A stretch of DNA of 62,976 nt, taken from an uncultured Collinsella sp. GTDB taxonomy: Bacteria > Actinomycetota > Coriobacteriia > Coriobacteriales > Coriobacteriaceae. The DNA is taken from positions 1 to 62,976 of the forward strand of contig CATVZP010000001.1 of NCBI GenBank assembly GCA_958348565.1, read 5' to 3'. The translations under genes were made by a program, and so were the position numbers. The notes under the pieces are model-generated. The model saw only the letters and a list, made by a program, of their open reading frames with translations, ran no database searches and had not been told where the DNA came from. Of this stretch, positions 9,422 to 18,695 are shown in pieces; position 1 is the stretch's first letter; every line of letters begins with the position of its first letter.

Positions 9422-10162
9422 CTACTTCCTGGATAAGACCAGCTTGCGGACGTTCACGTCGCCCAGGTCTATCCTGACCGCCCCGTGGATCAGCCTGTCG
9501 ACCATCGCATCCGCCTGGACGCCGCCGCCGAGGCGGCCGTGCCACTCCGCCGGCGCGTACTGCGTGCAGAGCACCGTGGAGTGCGACATGTACCTGCGCT
9601 CTATCAGCTCGAACAGGAAGCGGATGGCCACGTCGTCGACGTCCTCGGTCAGCCACTCGTCAATGACCAGCAGCTCGTATCGGGCGTACTTCCTCAGGAT
9701 CTTCGCGTCCGAGCGCTCGGTGGCCGCCAGCTCGTCGCGCTCCATGAGAAGGTCGGGCAGCCTGACGTAGCGGGCGCTGCGGCGCATGTTGCAGGCCCGT
9801 TTGGCGATGCAGCAGGCGAGGTAGCTCTTGCCCGTGCCGGTGCAGCCCTCGATTACGACGTTGCGCGATTCCGCCATGAACTGGCAGGTGCCGGCCTCGC
9901 GGATGAGCACGCCGTCGATGCCGCGCCCCTCGTATATCATCTCGCCCATGTCGGCGTCGGGGAACCGCAGGTGGGCGCGGCCGACCAGCCTTTTCACGCT
10001 GCTGGTGCGCTTCTCCTCGTACGCGTGGTCCACCATCATGCGGACCCTCTCCTCGAACGGCATCGCCATGCACGTCCTGTCGGAGTCCTGCAGGTCGAGC
10101 GCGTCCGCCATCTCGCCCATCGACATCTCGCGCAGCTTGCGCCGGGTCTCTTCGTCTATCAT
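9422..10162 (-). CDS. istB: IS21 transposition helper ATPase IstB
   Basis: 246 aa from the ATG at 10162 (MIDEETRRKLREMSMGEM). Walker A is 'EGCTGTGKSYLA' and the Walker B-like segment is 'ELLVIDEWL', as in IstB/DnaC-type AAA+ ATPases that help the IstA transposase choose targets. It starts 11 bp after the restored end of istA (10174), the usual istA-istB order. The gene itself appears intact. A longer frame runs upstream to 10342, but that part reads across istA and is not credible. Confidence 0.9.
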   Translation of the reverse strand: MIDEETRRKLREMSMGEMADALDLQDSDRTCMAMPFEERVRMMVDHAYEEKRTSSVKRLVGRAHLRFPDADMGEMIYEGRGIDGVLIREAGTCQFMAESRNVVIEGCTGTGKSYLACCIAKRACNMRRSARYVRLPDLLMERDELAATERSDAKILRKYARYELLVIDEWLTEDVDDVAIRFLFELIERRYMSHSTVLCTQYAPAEWHGRLGGGVQADAMVDRLIHGAVRIDLGDVNVRKLVLSRK

Positions 10163-10173
10163 CTCCACACCGC

Positions 10174-11741
10174 CTAATCCCTGTAGTAGTCCGCGCCGCG
10201 CACGTGCCCCTTGGGCGCGTCGCCGCCTTCCGGCTTCCTCCCCTGGCCGGCGACGGGTTCCCGCCGGTCGAGGTTCGAGTCGAGTATCGCCTTGAGGTGC
10301 CTGTACCTGGGCGACGTCAGGCGGGGCAGCGCATGCGCGCATGCGGCCTCAAGCCGTTCCTCGCCGTACTTCTTGGAAAGGTTGAGCACGGAGAGCGCCG
10401 GGTTGTACGACTGCTCCTTGACCTTCACGCGGCCGAAGATGCGGTCGACGACGGCCGCGCTGTTCGGCCCGATCTTCTTGGCCCAGCCCTGATGCGCGCG
10501 TCGTCCCATTCGGGCTTCAGGAACGCCTCGGGCATGTGGGCGGGGTCGGTGGAGTACGCGTTCCCGACGTAGGCCGGGAACAGCCGGTGCGTGGCTATGC
10601 GCTCGCCGGCATGGTGGTAGATTGACAGCGTGGATTCGCCGACCCGGAGGTCCACTTTGCGCCCCGCGTAGCGGTGGGGCACCGAGTACCGGTTCCTGGC
10701 GTACACGACGTGGAAGTCGAGGCCCACCGAGCGGTTGTAGACCCATTCGGCGACGTCGTAGCGGACGTCGGGCAGCGGCCTGAGGCTGCCCGCCTCGGCC
10801 TCCGCGAACACGGAGTCGCGGCTGCCCTCCCGCTTCTGGAAGGGGTGGGCGTTGTACGCGGCGTTGCACTCCCGCACCGCGAGCACCGCCTCGTCGAGGC
10901 TGGTGAAGGTGCGGTTGCGCAGCTGGGCGATCACCCAGGTCGCGGCGTCCTTGACGGTCCCCTCGGCGGACGCCTTCTGCTTGGGCTTCCTGACCTGGGC
11001 CGGCATGATGGCGGTCATGTAGTGCTCGCCGAGCGCCTCGTAGGCGTCGTTGAGCACGACCTCGCCCTCGCGCGGGTGCCTGACCACGCCGGTCTTCAGG
11101 TTGTCGCACACGGTGCGCTGCGGCACGCCGCCGCAGAACTCGTACATGTGCACGTGGCAGCGCAGCCAGGTGCGCTCCCTCATGTCCAGCGTCGGCTCGA
11201 AGTAGGCCTTCTGGCTGAACGGGAGCACGCCGACGAACAGGTAGATCTTCGAGGCCTCCCCGGTGACCGGGTTAACCAGCCCCCTGCCGACCGTCGGGCC
11301 GGACCAGTCGACCTCGCACGACACGCCCGCCTTGTGCTCGATGCGCTTGGTCAGGCTGTTCGCCGCGGTGTAGTCCCCGTAGCGCTCGCAGAACCTGGTG
11401 TAGCCCATGGCGACCATGTGCTCGCGCGAGCACTTCGACTTGTACTCGTCGTGCAGCAGGCGCAGGTTGACGCAGACCTTCGCCATCTCGGCGTGCACGT
11501 AGGACCAGTCGGGCTCCTCGAAGGCGCTCTCGTGCACGTTGCGGTCGGGGTAGAACAGCTCGTAGACCAGCTCGTCCCCCATGCCCTTCACCTGGTCCCA
11601 GGTGATGCCGCGATCGTCTGCGATGTCGAACACCTCGCAGACGCTGCCCATGGACATGCGCCTGGTCCTGGCGATCGACCTCCTCGACACGCCTTGGTCG
11701 CGGAGCTCCATTATGAGCTTCGCCCTTATCTTCCTTGCCAT
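10174..11741 (-). pseudogene. istA: IS21 transposase IstA, frameshifted
   Basis: The ATG at 11741 follows GGAAGGAG. The N-terminus is a helix-turn-helix (RRSIARTRRMSMGSV), then an rve/DDE integrase core (VSCEVDWSG; VCDNLKTGVV; KQKASAEGTVK). The frame breaks after 'EWDDARIR' near 10487-10490 in a G-run: one reading frame continues to a stop with unrelated residues, while another resumes with 'GWAKKIGPNSAAVVDRIF' and runs to 10174. Adding one G would give a smooth 'RIRGWAKKIG' junction, so a 1-base deletion is the simplest reading. Programmed shifting or a sequencing error cannot be excluded. Confidence 0.8.
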
Positions 11742-11801
11742 GTGGTTTCTCCTTCCGTTAATCGGTTGCATGGCAAGCCGATTCTACGGGCGGAGGAGGG
11801 G

Positions 11802-11865
11802 CGATACGGAAATGGCAGAACGGGCGATACGGAAGGAGCGAAACGTCTGGATGGGAAGCGATACG
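11802..11865. repeat. IS21 right-end transposase-binding repeats
   Basis: Three copies of CGATACG at 11802-11808, 11825-11831 and 11859-11865, each followed by GA(A); these are the inverted counterparts of the left-end set. Confidence 0.7.
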
Positions 11866-12096
11866 GAAAGCGCGAAACAGATGCTACTCAGAGCGCGCAA
11901 TACTCAATAAGGGATAACGTCGCCCAGCCTTCGCCAAGACAGCAGGCACAAAGCGAGTTCAGAAGCCAATCCCCGTTATCTCCACTCGCATTGAACGTTC
12001 GATGATGTAATGAGCTGAAGCTACCGTAATGACCTCAGTTTTGCTTCACTTTACACAGTATGCGTCAAGCTGATGCTCATTTAATACCCATTGAAA

Positions 12097-13782
12097 TTAT
12101 AGCCCCCATTGTTCGGATGCTCTCTTCTGAATCTCGGATACGAACGACGCGCTTTTTGCAGTTTGGGCGTTTCCTCCAAAGTCGAGATATGCCGACCTTG
12201 CTAATTCGATGACAGGTCGGAGGTCTTCAGATGAAGGCGGTTCCAGTAATTCGAGCTCGGATTTGGTTAGGTCCAATGAGTCAGACTGTTTTGCACAATA
12301 AAGATAGATCACGTGGAAGAGGAGGTCATTCTGCTCTCCTCGTGTTAACTCAAACTTCTTTATGAGCTGTTTAATCTGATTGCCGGTTTTCGCTAATTGG
12401 TAATATGCCTTGAGGGAGATATTCTCATTAAAAATCTTACTGTATTTGTTCTCGTCTCCCAAGATTTTGGCGGGTCTAGCCCGAGCATAATCAGGCTGTT
12501 TAAGCAATGTTGCAATCAAACATTGTCCCAAAAATGAAATCGAGACAATGTCCTTTGACGAAATGCCGTTGTTCTTTCCCGAACTTTTTCTTCTGTCGTA
12601 GTGGAGACCGTGGTTTTTGAAATACCTCTCTATCTGAAGATGAGTGGTTTCGAGCGAATGGAGAAAAGCAGGAGGTATAGACGTCTGATAGTTTGTTGCC
12701 TGAATAATTTTCGCTTTAGCTTCGTAATTGCTAGTAGCGATGCACTTTATTAGCACTTTCCTATCGTCGTCATTTTCCCCCAATGATTGGCAATGCCGAG
12801 CAATTTCGTTTGAGGTTTGGAGCCCGTTAACGATTCTTGGGTTAGTTAATGAGACGGAATGATCCATATCTCGAGCCATCGAGTCGGCTATGATAGTGAT
12901 TCCGTTATTGAGCCACCAAAAATCAATAGCTGATTTATTGTCGAGCGTCTCTCGAATCGCTTGATTCACATGTACGTTGCCTTGGTAATCACGTATGTTC
13001 GCCTCAAACAATATCTTTTTCAGGTGACCGCTATCATCGGTAATGAAATCACAGTACTCCTTAAGCGATACCGTGAGGATTGCGCTTGAGCTATCGGGGC
13101 AAAGCGGCTCTTTTGTCCCTTTCAGGGTCATGGTCTCATCGGGCACTTCCTCAATGAGTTCGAAAAATTCAGGAGCAGTAATAAAATCAACGTCTACCAC
13201 TGTGTTTTTAGATGGAATTATGCGTTCGACAAGTTCCTTAAGTTCTCTAGCTTGTTTTTCTAGGTTGTTGTGAATTTGAGTGGCCAATGAAACTGCCCAA
13301 AAATGAATATAGACCTGCAGGCGTTTTTTTATCGTTTGTTTAAGGATTGCTCGAATTAAAATAAAGAGATCGATAACGTCTTCGCGATATCTTTCCCGAT
13401 CAGGGTCTTCTGATTCTGTCAGGTTTGCAAACGAATCTTTCCAGTTTTGGATAATCACTTCTGAAAAGCTGGTTTGATTTTTCGCCTGAATAAAATGAAT
13501 GTCCACCCTGCTTTTATTGTCCAACTCGAGCGAATCGGAATCCTCTCCATTGACCAGGATATCATTTACGAATACAAAGATGCCGTCATAGCCGCCATCG
13601 CCTCCGCCGTCAGTCAACCCTCTGGCGATATCGTCATCATCAAGCAGGTACTGGGTCAAAATTTGTTGAGCAGCGACGTGTTCGAAAGCTTCACTGGGAC
13701 TCATTCCATCGTCTATGCGATGCCGCTCACTTTCGATGAAATCTATAATAGAAGATTGCGTGATGTTGAGGCTTTTGCTCAT
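12097..13782 (-). CDS. AIPR-family abortive infection phage resistance protein
   Basis: 561 aa; the ATG at 13782 has a strong GGAGGAG ribosome binding site. The N-terminal third has a restriction-endonuclease-like pattern: 'GGYDGI' (Asp66) and 'IHFIQAK' (Gln99-Ala-Lys101), resembling the PD-(D/E)xK core. The C-terminal two thirds match the AIPR domain, with 'LFEANIRDYQG', 'FWWLNNGITIIAD' and 'NPRIVNGLQTSNEI'. AIPR proteins were named for abortive-infection phage resistance; the mechanism here is inferred to be nucleic-acid cleavage. It lies 33 bp downstream of a double-HTH regulator on the same strand, so the two probably form one operon. GC is clearly lower than in the core genes, and an IS21 copy flanks it. 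Confidence 0.8.
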   Translation of the reverse strand: MSKSLNITQSSIIDFIESERHRIDDGMSPSEAFEHVAAQQILTQYLLDDDDIARGLTDGGGDGGYDGIFVFVNDILVNGEDSDSLELDNKSRVDIHFIQAKNQTSFSEVIIQNWKDSFANLTESEDPDRERYREDVIDLFILIRAILKQTIKKRLQVYIHFWAVSLATQIHNNLEKQARELKELVERIIPSKNTVVDVDFITAPEFFELIEEVPDETMTLKGTKEPLCPDSSSAILTVSLKEYCDFITDDSGHLKKILFEANIRDYQGNVHVNQAIRETLDNKSAIDFWWLNNGITIIADSMARDMDHSVSLTNPRIVNGLQTSNEIARHCQSLGENDDDRKVLIKCIATSNYEAKAKIIQATNYQTSIPPAFLHSLETTHLQIERYFKNHGLHYDRRKSSGKNNGISSKDIVSISFLGQCLIATLLKQPDYARARPAKILGDENKYSKIFNENISLKAYYQLAKTGNQIKQLIKKFELTRGEQNDLLFHVIYLYCAKQSDSLDLTKSELELLEPPSSEDLRPVIELARSAYLDFGGNAQTAKSASFVSEIQKRASEQWGL

Positions 13783-13815
13783 TTTTGCTCCTCCATCATT
13801 TGCAGAAACTTGCTC

Positions 13816-14850
13816 TTACGCTTTTGGAATAAGTTTTTCATTGTTGCTTTCGAGACGGCCTGCTGATCGTGCATCGCTCATGGTGTCATCATCGGTGCAG
13901 TCGAACGTCGCAAGCCAATGGGTCAGCTCATCGCGCCTTTCCGTCGTCGGCTTGTCCTTCAGCTCCTCCAGCTTGTCAGTCAGGCGGACGAAAGCCCACT
14001 CCACCATGTTTCCCTGGGTGCGCAGCCTGGGACCTGTTTCTTCATCCTTCTCGGGCGTCAGGTTGGCCGCTCCCGCTATGGCGAACAGGCAGTGCATCGC
14101 CTGGTTGGGGCTTCCGAAATAATGCCGCGTCAAGGCTGTTAGGGTGACGCCCAGCGCCTCGCAGAGGGCTTCCATCTGCTTTGCGCGTGGTATGCGCTTT
14201 CCTTGCTCGTAGCTTCGCAGGGTGAACAGGCTCAGCCCCGCCTTCTCGGCGATCTCCTCCTGGTTGAGGCCGCGGATACGGCGCATGTCCTTGAGGGCGG
14301 CGGCGAAGCTTTCGCTCATCCAACGCTGCCCCGATTCGGGCTTATTAGAATCGTAGTCGGGGTAGGCGGCGGGGTAGTCCCGCTTGCTGAAATGGTCGTG
14401 GAACTCGTCCTTCCACAGCTCGTAGTCGCCCCGGAACGCCCCCTCGTTTTTACACATCGCCTCGTTCGCCTTCGCCCATCTTCCTATGCCTTGGATGAAG
14501 AAGTCCCTCGTAGGGGCGATATAGGCGAAATCGTCGTTGTAGCCGAACTCGAAGCCGTAGATGTCGGCCAGCTCCACGGTCATGAGGAAGAGTTCGTTGT
14601 GGTCGGCAGCGGGGTCGAACGGGATCAGGGCCTCCGGCATGACCTCCAGCGCCGCCGCCAGGCTCCGGACGTGCTCGGGCTTCGGCATGCGCCTTGCGAG
14701 CTCGTAGCTGCGTACGGTGGACTTGTCGATGCCCGCTACCTGCGCGACCTCTCTTTGGGTGAGTCCCCGCAGCGACCTCAGCTGCCTCAGCTTCTCGGCG
14801 AGGCGATATCCCTCGCGCCCCCTCGGGAGGAGCGGGTTTCTCATCTCCAT
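13816..14850 (-). CDS. Double XRE-type helix-turn-helix regulator of the AIPR module
   Basis: 344 aa from the ATG at 14850, chosen over an in-frame TTG at 14877 because GGGGA sits just upstream. There are two XRE domains: residues ~15-70 (GLTQREVAQVAGIDKSTVRS) and ~180-240 (GLNQEEIAEKAGLSLFTLRS), joined by an acidic, aromatic-rich middle segment of about 100 residues that I do not recognise. It is first in a two-gene unit with the AIPR gene and is the likely repressor or activator of it. The two HTH units in one chain could bind a direct or inverted repeat without dimerising; this is inference. Confidence 0.75.
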   Translation of the reverse strand: MEMRNPLLPRGREGYRLAEKLRQLRSLRGLTQREVAQVAGIDKSTVRSYELARRMPKPEHVRSLAAALEVMPEALIPFDPAADHNELFLMTVELADIYGFEFGYNDDFAYIAPTRDFFIQGIGRWAKANEAMCKNEGAFRGDYELWKDEFHDHFSKRDYPAAYPDYDSNKPESGQRWMSESFAAALKDMRRIRGLNQEEIAEKAGLSLFTLRSYEQGKRIPRAKQMEALCEALGVTLTALTRHYFGSPNQAMHCLFAIAGAANLTPEKDEETGPRLRTQGNMVEWAFVRLTDKLEELKDKPTTERRDELTHWLATFDCTDDDTMSDARSAGRLESNNEKLIPKA

Positions 14851-15239
14851 CGAATCCCCGCTTCGGATGTCCGACAAAACGCCGGAATGGCGCGAACCTG
14901 CTAGTACATTTTTAGTTTATATCAACAGTGCGTAAATGTGCTACTAAAGGATGGGAGGTTAACGGCGGTGGAGATGATAAACGCGAACGAGATCACCGAC
15001 CTGATGGGGGGATCGTGTTATTGAGGCGTATTTCCCGCGTGTGGGTGTTCGAGTTGAAAGCGTATAGACGTCGAGGCCCATCTTGGTGGTTGTGATGCCG
15101 TTCCAGTAGGTTGGACCGACGTGCGGAAATGAAGGATATCGATGCGGTGTTCTATTGGATGACTTAGAACGGCGGCCCAGCTTCTGTATATTTATAGGGT
15201 CCATATGACGTTGTTCAGGCATTTTGAATTGGAGATGGC
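14851..15239. other. Intergenic region with candidate operator dyad
   Basis: 389 bp without a supported gene. An AT-rich core contains an imperfect dyad, TAGTACATTT (14902-14911) and AAATGTGCTACTA (14934-14946), upstream of the double-HTH gene; it is a candidate operator/promoter zone. A 16-codon frame starting at 14974 (MINANEITDLMGGSCY) has a GGAGG-like site but shows no relationship I can name. The rest (15000-15200) looks like decayed or spacer sequence. A GGAG ribosome binding site just before 15240 belongs to the next gene. Confidence 0.4.
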
Positions 15240-16169
15240 GTGACCACTCAAAAGACGCACCGTGTATCCGTCGCGATGTCGGTATATAACCCGAGAGCTG
15301 AGTATTTTCGTGAGCAAGTAGACAGTATTCTTGAGCAGACGAGCGAGCCCGTTCTCGTCATGAGGAATGATGGATCTCCGAACCTTGAAACGGTGGCGCT
15401 TTGCGCCGAATATGCAGACCGCGACAATGTCGTTGTGATCGATGGCGTGAATCTTGGTTTTGCAGCTGGTTTTCTCGCTGCACTTCGAGCATGTCCAGAT
15501 ACCGATTATTATGCGTTTAGCGACCAGGACGACTTCTGGCTCCCTGAAAAGCTTTCGCGTGCGGTTGAAGAGCTCGACGAGGTAGGGGCTTTCATAGATT
15601 CCGTGCCTGTGATGTATCACAGTGACTTCGTGTTCTGCGATCAGAATCTAAATGAGGTCGAAGACACTCCAAATCGCAGGCTGTCCTCCAGCTTGGAAAA
15701 TGCTGTTGCTGAAGCCGCTATACCCGGGATGGTAATGGTTTTCAATCGCGCCATGAGGGAGCGATTGCTGTCTGTCGACCCCGATGGTATTGCGGGACAT
15801 GATTGGTTATGTGCTCTCATCTCAAATGGGTATGGGAAGACTATTTCGGATCCGAGGGTGTCCCTTAAATATCGGAGACACTCAGAGAATGTATCGGCTG
15901 GGAATATGGGAGCATTTCAGAGGCTCAGTTTCAGGATTAGGACGTTCTTGTTTGGGGAAACGCTCGGAAAAGTGCGTGTGATGATCAAGAGGGTTGCCAC
16001 CGCGTGTTCTGGGGAATTCAGTGCTCACAACCGTGAGTTAATTGACCTCTACAGTCGGCCCATTACCGTTCTCACTCAGTTGAGGAAGGCTTTCTGGCCT
16101 GTTCGTTATCGTGAAACCGTTGGTGATGAGCTGGCTTTTAGGTTACTGGTTCTTTTGGGTAGGATGTAG
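15240..16169 (+). CDS. GT2 glycosyltransferase (rhamnosyltransferase-like)
   Basis: 309 aa from a GTG with GGAGATG upstream. GT-A fold signs: 'VAMSVYNPRAEYFREQVDSI' at the N-terminus, 'RNDGSP' (~44), and 'FSDQDDFW' (~95) with the metal-binding acidic motif. 'GHDWL' and 'LKYRRHSENVS' are typical of the dTDP-rhamnosyltransferase group of GT2. It probably adds one sugar to the lipid-linked surface glycan at the inner face of the membrane; sugar identity is inferred from the family and from the rhamnose genes nearby. It stands alone on the plus strand, convergent with wzx. Confidence 0.8.
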   Translation: MTTQKTHRVSVAMSVYNPRAEYFREQVDSILEQTSEPVLVMRNDGSPNLETVALCAEYADRDNVVVIDGVNLGFAAGFLAALRACPDTDYYAFSDQDDFWLPEKLSRAVEELDEVGAFIDSVPVMYHSDFVFCDQNLNEVEDTPNRRLSSSLENAVAEAAIPGMVMVFNRAMRERLLSVDPDGIAGHDWLCALISNGYGKTISDPRVSLKYRRHSENVSAGNMGAFQRLSFRIRTFLFGETLGKVRVMIKRVATACSGEFSAHNRELIDLYSRPITVLTQLRKAFWPVRYRETVGDELAFRLLVLLGRM

Positions 16170-16173
16170 GAAT

Positions 16174-16201
16174 GCCCCGGGATCGCAATCGATCCCGGGG
16201 C
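16174..16201. terminator. Bidirectional hairpin between convergent genes
   Basis: A perfect 12-bp stem (GCCCCGGGATCG with CGATCCCGGGGC) with a CAAT loop lies 4 bp after the GT2 stop and 6 bp from the wzx stop. No long T-run follows on either side, but its position and strength argue for termination. Confidence 0.65.
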
Positions 16202-16207
16202 GCTATA

Positions 16208-17458
16208 TTAAGCAGTGCTGGGTTTGAAGCTTTTGAAAAGCAGCGCTAAGCTGCCGGTCGAAAAGGCAAGAAGAGCGGCGATATAGGAGAACGTCGCTCC
16301 GTTCATGTCGAATATCGAGATGAATAGGGGGCTTAGTATGCAGGATATGGCGAAGCTGCCAAGGCTGATTAATAGCTGGCCCTTGAGTTGCCTTACAACG
16401 GTGAGCGCAGCCGAGAGAAACCATGAAAGCGCAACGAGGATGCTGCATACGATGAGTGGGTTGAGCAAATAGAGATGCGGGAGGATTGAGTCTCCAAATA
16501 GCAGGCGCATAACCGGTTTTCCAAGAAGACCAAATCCGGCAAACGCACAGATGGCGATTACGGCAATCGCTATGCTTACCTTCTTGATAATGTCGTAGAA
16601 GCGTTTGGAGTTCTTATCAAGATAGCATTGGGCGAGTGGGGCAGTAAGGGGAACAAATAGATAGTTTGCAGATACCTGCACAAGAGTTACGGGCATAGCT
16701 ACGGACGTGTATATGCCGAGCTTCTCGCTTCCAAGCATGGATTCAAGTGCGTATCTGGGTACTTGCCCCATGGTGTTAAAGAAGAGGCCATAGGCCGCGA
16801 TGGGAAGACAGACAATAAGCAGGCCTAGGACCCTTCCCAGATCCTCTTTTACATTACTGGTCGTTTTCTTCTGGTTTGAGAACGGTTGTGCGGTGGCTCG
16901 CTCGTAGATGCAGACAATAGCGGTAGAGCCAATGCTGAGTCCGCAAATTGCAAGCAGGAGGTCATTGGTTGCCAAGAGGATTCCGCAGTATAGCGCGAGG
17001 TCCACAAGGGATTTAAGGATGTAGGCTTTCCCGATGTAGTCCATTCTGTTCGCACGTTGAAGTATCCCCTGATAAACGTCAGAGACGGCCTCGGAAATCT
17101 TGAACACCATGTAGACAATGATGCACAGGGATGTGTAACCGTCATAAGGGTTAACCCCGGTAAACACAATGCATGCTAAAAGTGAGATTCCCGACGTGAT
17201 GGCTCTCGAAAGAATGTACTGGTTATCCGAGTAGTCTCCCTTCAGGTCGGAGACCTGATAATTGCGCATCGTATAGGTGGCAATCGCGTTTAGGGAGTTG
17301 CCAATAGACATTGCAAGTGAAAAGGTTCCTGCCGGTCCATAGCCAAGGATTCGAACAACGATGTAGCTAAGGGCCCATTGTGCGATGAGGTAGACAAGGT
17401 TGCCGATTGAGTTCCATGCAATGTTTTCGCCGATGCTAAGTTCTTTGGCTTTACTCAC
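16208..17458 (-). CDS. wzx: Wzx-type polysaccharide flippase
   Basis: 416 aa from a GTG at 17458. The protein is strongly hydrophobic, with about 12 predicted membrane segments, and begins 'GENIAWNSIGNLVYLIAQWALSYIVVRILG', typical of MOP/PST-family O-antigen and teichoic-type flippases. It would move undecaprenyl-diphosphate-linked repeat units across the membrane. Its start overlaps the end of the GT8 gene by 8 bp, so they are probably cotranscribed and translationally coupled. A Wzm/Wzt ABC exporter is also present further on, so the locus has two export routes. Confidence 0.85.
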   Translation of the reverse strand: MSKAKELSIGENIAWNSIGNLVYLIAQWALSYIVVRILGYGPAGTFSLAMSIGNSLNAIATYTMRNYQVSDLKGDYSDNQYILSRAITSGISLLACIVFTGVNPYDGYTSLCIIVYMVFKISEAVSDVYQGILQRANRMDYIGKAYILKSLVDLALYCGILLATNDLLLAICGLSIGSTAIVCIYERATAQPFSNQKKTTSNVKEDLGRVLGLLIVCLPIAAYGLFFNTMGQVPRYALESMLGSEKLGIYTSVAMPVTLVQVSANYLFVPLTAPLAQCYLDKNSKRFYDIIKKVSIAIAVIAICAFAGFGLLGKPVMRLLFGDSILPHLYLLNPLIVCSILVALSWFLSAALTVVRQLKGQLLISLGSFAISCILSPLFISIFDMNGATFSYIAALLAFSTGSLALLFKSFKPSTA

Positions 17459-18476
17459 CCTTTTTGCACTTCCTGTCCTGTTCGTTCATCCACATCGTGA
17501 GGACGACGCGATGGATAACCCAGTAGATGGACATGGGAAGGTGCTCGTAGGCAAAGCGCTGGGCCCGGAAAACGAAGGTTCGGCGGACGGTCAGCTTGTC
17601 GGCATCTGTCCAAGGGGTGAGGGCCAGATACTTATCAAAAAGCGCGTTTTGGGGATGGATGCTGTTGTGTTCCCACGGGCGACCGGTCTGAGCGCTCATG
17701 CAGTGATTGATTAGCGGACCCCCATTATCAAGAATGGAGGTGACGGTTTCTTTAGGAAAATATAGCTTGTCGTCCAGATGATAGATCTTGTAAACGTAGT
17801 CGACTCCGTAGATATAGAAGCAGCTATTGAAGTTGTACGTTGGGCTGATGTACTTTATCTTGTCTCGGAAGAGGACGTTTACGATATCCTGGTCTACAAC
17901 AAAGTACTTATTCCTCACATGGGTCAGGTGGTCGATAATCTGTTCAGTGCAGCCATAGGCGTTCCAGTTTGGTTGGCTGATGAGCATGACTCCGCAATTG
18001 AAGTAGTAATCCTCTCGGGGGATGTCGATGCAGCGCTTGTATTCGGTGAGAACGCAGTCCCATGTGGCGGCGCAGATAGAATCGCCAAGGTCCATCTCGA
18101 TTAGTTCGTCAAGAGGGCCGTTGATGATGGTGTCGCCATCAATTTGGAGGACTCGGTCGGTGGGAAGATCGAGCGTGGAGGCTGCGAATAGCTTGTAGTA
18201 CGTGGTGTAGGTCCCACGCCAAGGTTCGACTTTCAGTTGGATGAGCATATTCCTAATGCTCGTAGGGTCAACGGGAATAAGATTGCGTCCATACTTCTCC
18301 GCGATGCCCTTAATTCTTGCAAGGTTATCTTTAGAGATGCCGTCATCAAGGAGGTAGACGTTTATCTGATCAAGGTGAGCGTTATTCATGCAGAGTGATT
18401 CGATTGAGACGCCCGTAACCATCGCGTAGTTGTTGTCGGATTGATACAAGACGTTTAGAATCTTGGGCTGCGCCAT
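17451..18476 (-). CDS. GT8 family glycosyltransferase
   Basis: 341 aa; ATG at 18476 with GGAGG seven bases upstream. Begins 'ILNVLYQSDNNYAMVTGVSIESL', the GT8 nucleotide-sugar site; the DxD motif is 'QIDGDTIIN' (~113); a C-terminal 'INHCMSAQTGRPW' carries the GT8 His region. GT8 enzymes are retaining transferases that usually use UDP-glucose or UDP-galactose. It is first in a two-gene minus-strand unit with wzx and diverges from the GT2 gene at 18696 across a 219-bp gap in which I see no clear promoter. Confidence 0.85.
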   Translation of the reverse strand: MAQPKILNVLYQSDNNYAMVTGVSIESLCMNNAHLDQINVYLLDDGISKDNLARIKGIAEKYGRNLIPVDPTSIRNMLIQLKVEPWRGTYTTYYKLFAASTLDLPTDRVLQIDGDTIINGPLDELIEMDLGDSICAATWDCVLTEYKRCIDIPREDYYFNCGVMLISQPNWNAYGCTEQIIDHLTHVRNKYFVVDQDIVNVLFRDKIKYISPTYNFNSCFYIYGVDYVYKIYHLDDKLYFPKETVTSILDNGGPLINHCMSAQTGRPWEHNSIHPQNALFDKYLALTPWTDADKLTVRRTFVFRAQRFAYEHLPMSIYWVIHRVVLTMWMNEQDRKCKKGE

Positions 18477-18695
18477 GAGACCTCCATTGCACCTTACGTT
18501 TGGACGAACTGCTTTTTAACTCGATAATGATACCGTTTGTCTTGCCAAGGAGGGCTTTGTTCATGTTAAGCGCATGATGTCCTGCTCGGTCTGAGGTGCT
18601 CTTGTGGTTGATGTTTAATGGGGATGGCCACCCTGCGGTAAACTAGGCTAGTTGAACCTGAGACCCTTTGAAGATGCGATTAGAAGGATGTTGCT

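Larger units (their letters stand above)
9329..11890 (-). mobile_element. IS21-family insertion sequence (2562 bp)
   Basis: It contains istA and istB on the minus strand. The ends form imperfect inverted repeats starting TGAG: the left begins TGAGCACCACCCGTTT at 9329, and the right, read in reverse, begins TGAGTAGCATCTGTTT at 11890. Each end has three copies of CGTATCG: 9354, 9377 and 9400 on the left; complements at 11802, 11825 and 11859 on the right. Such multiple terminal repeats are typical of IS21 transposase binding sites. I see no convincing target duplication in the flanks. istA carries a frameshift, so this copy may be immobile unless the shift is programmed. Confidence 0.85.

Noticed and set aside
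9321..11900. Target-site duplication of the IS21 copy
   Set aside because: Flanks ending ...GCGGCG and starting GAGCGC do not match beyond a few bases.
14974..15024. 16-codon frame MINANEITDLMGGSCY
   Set aside because: Too short and without any relationship or partner gene.
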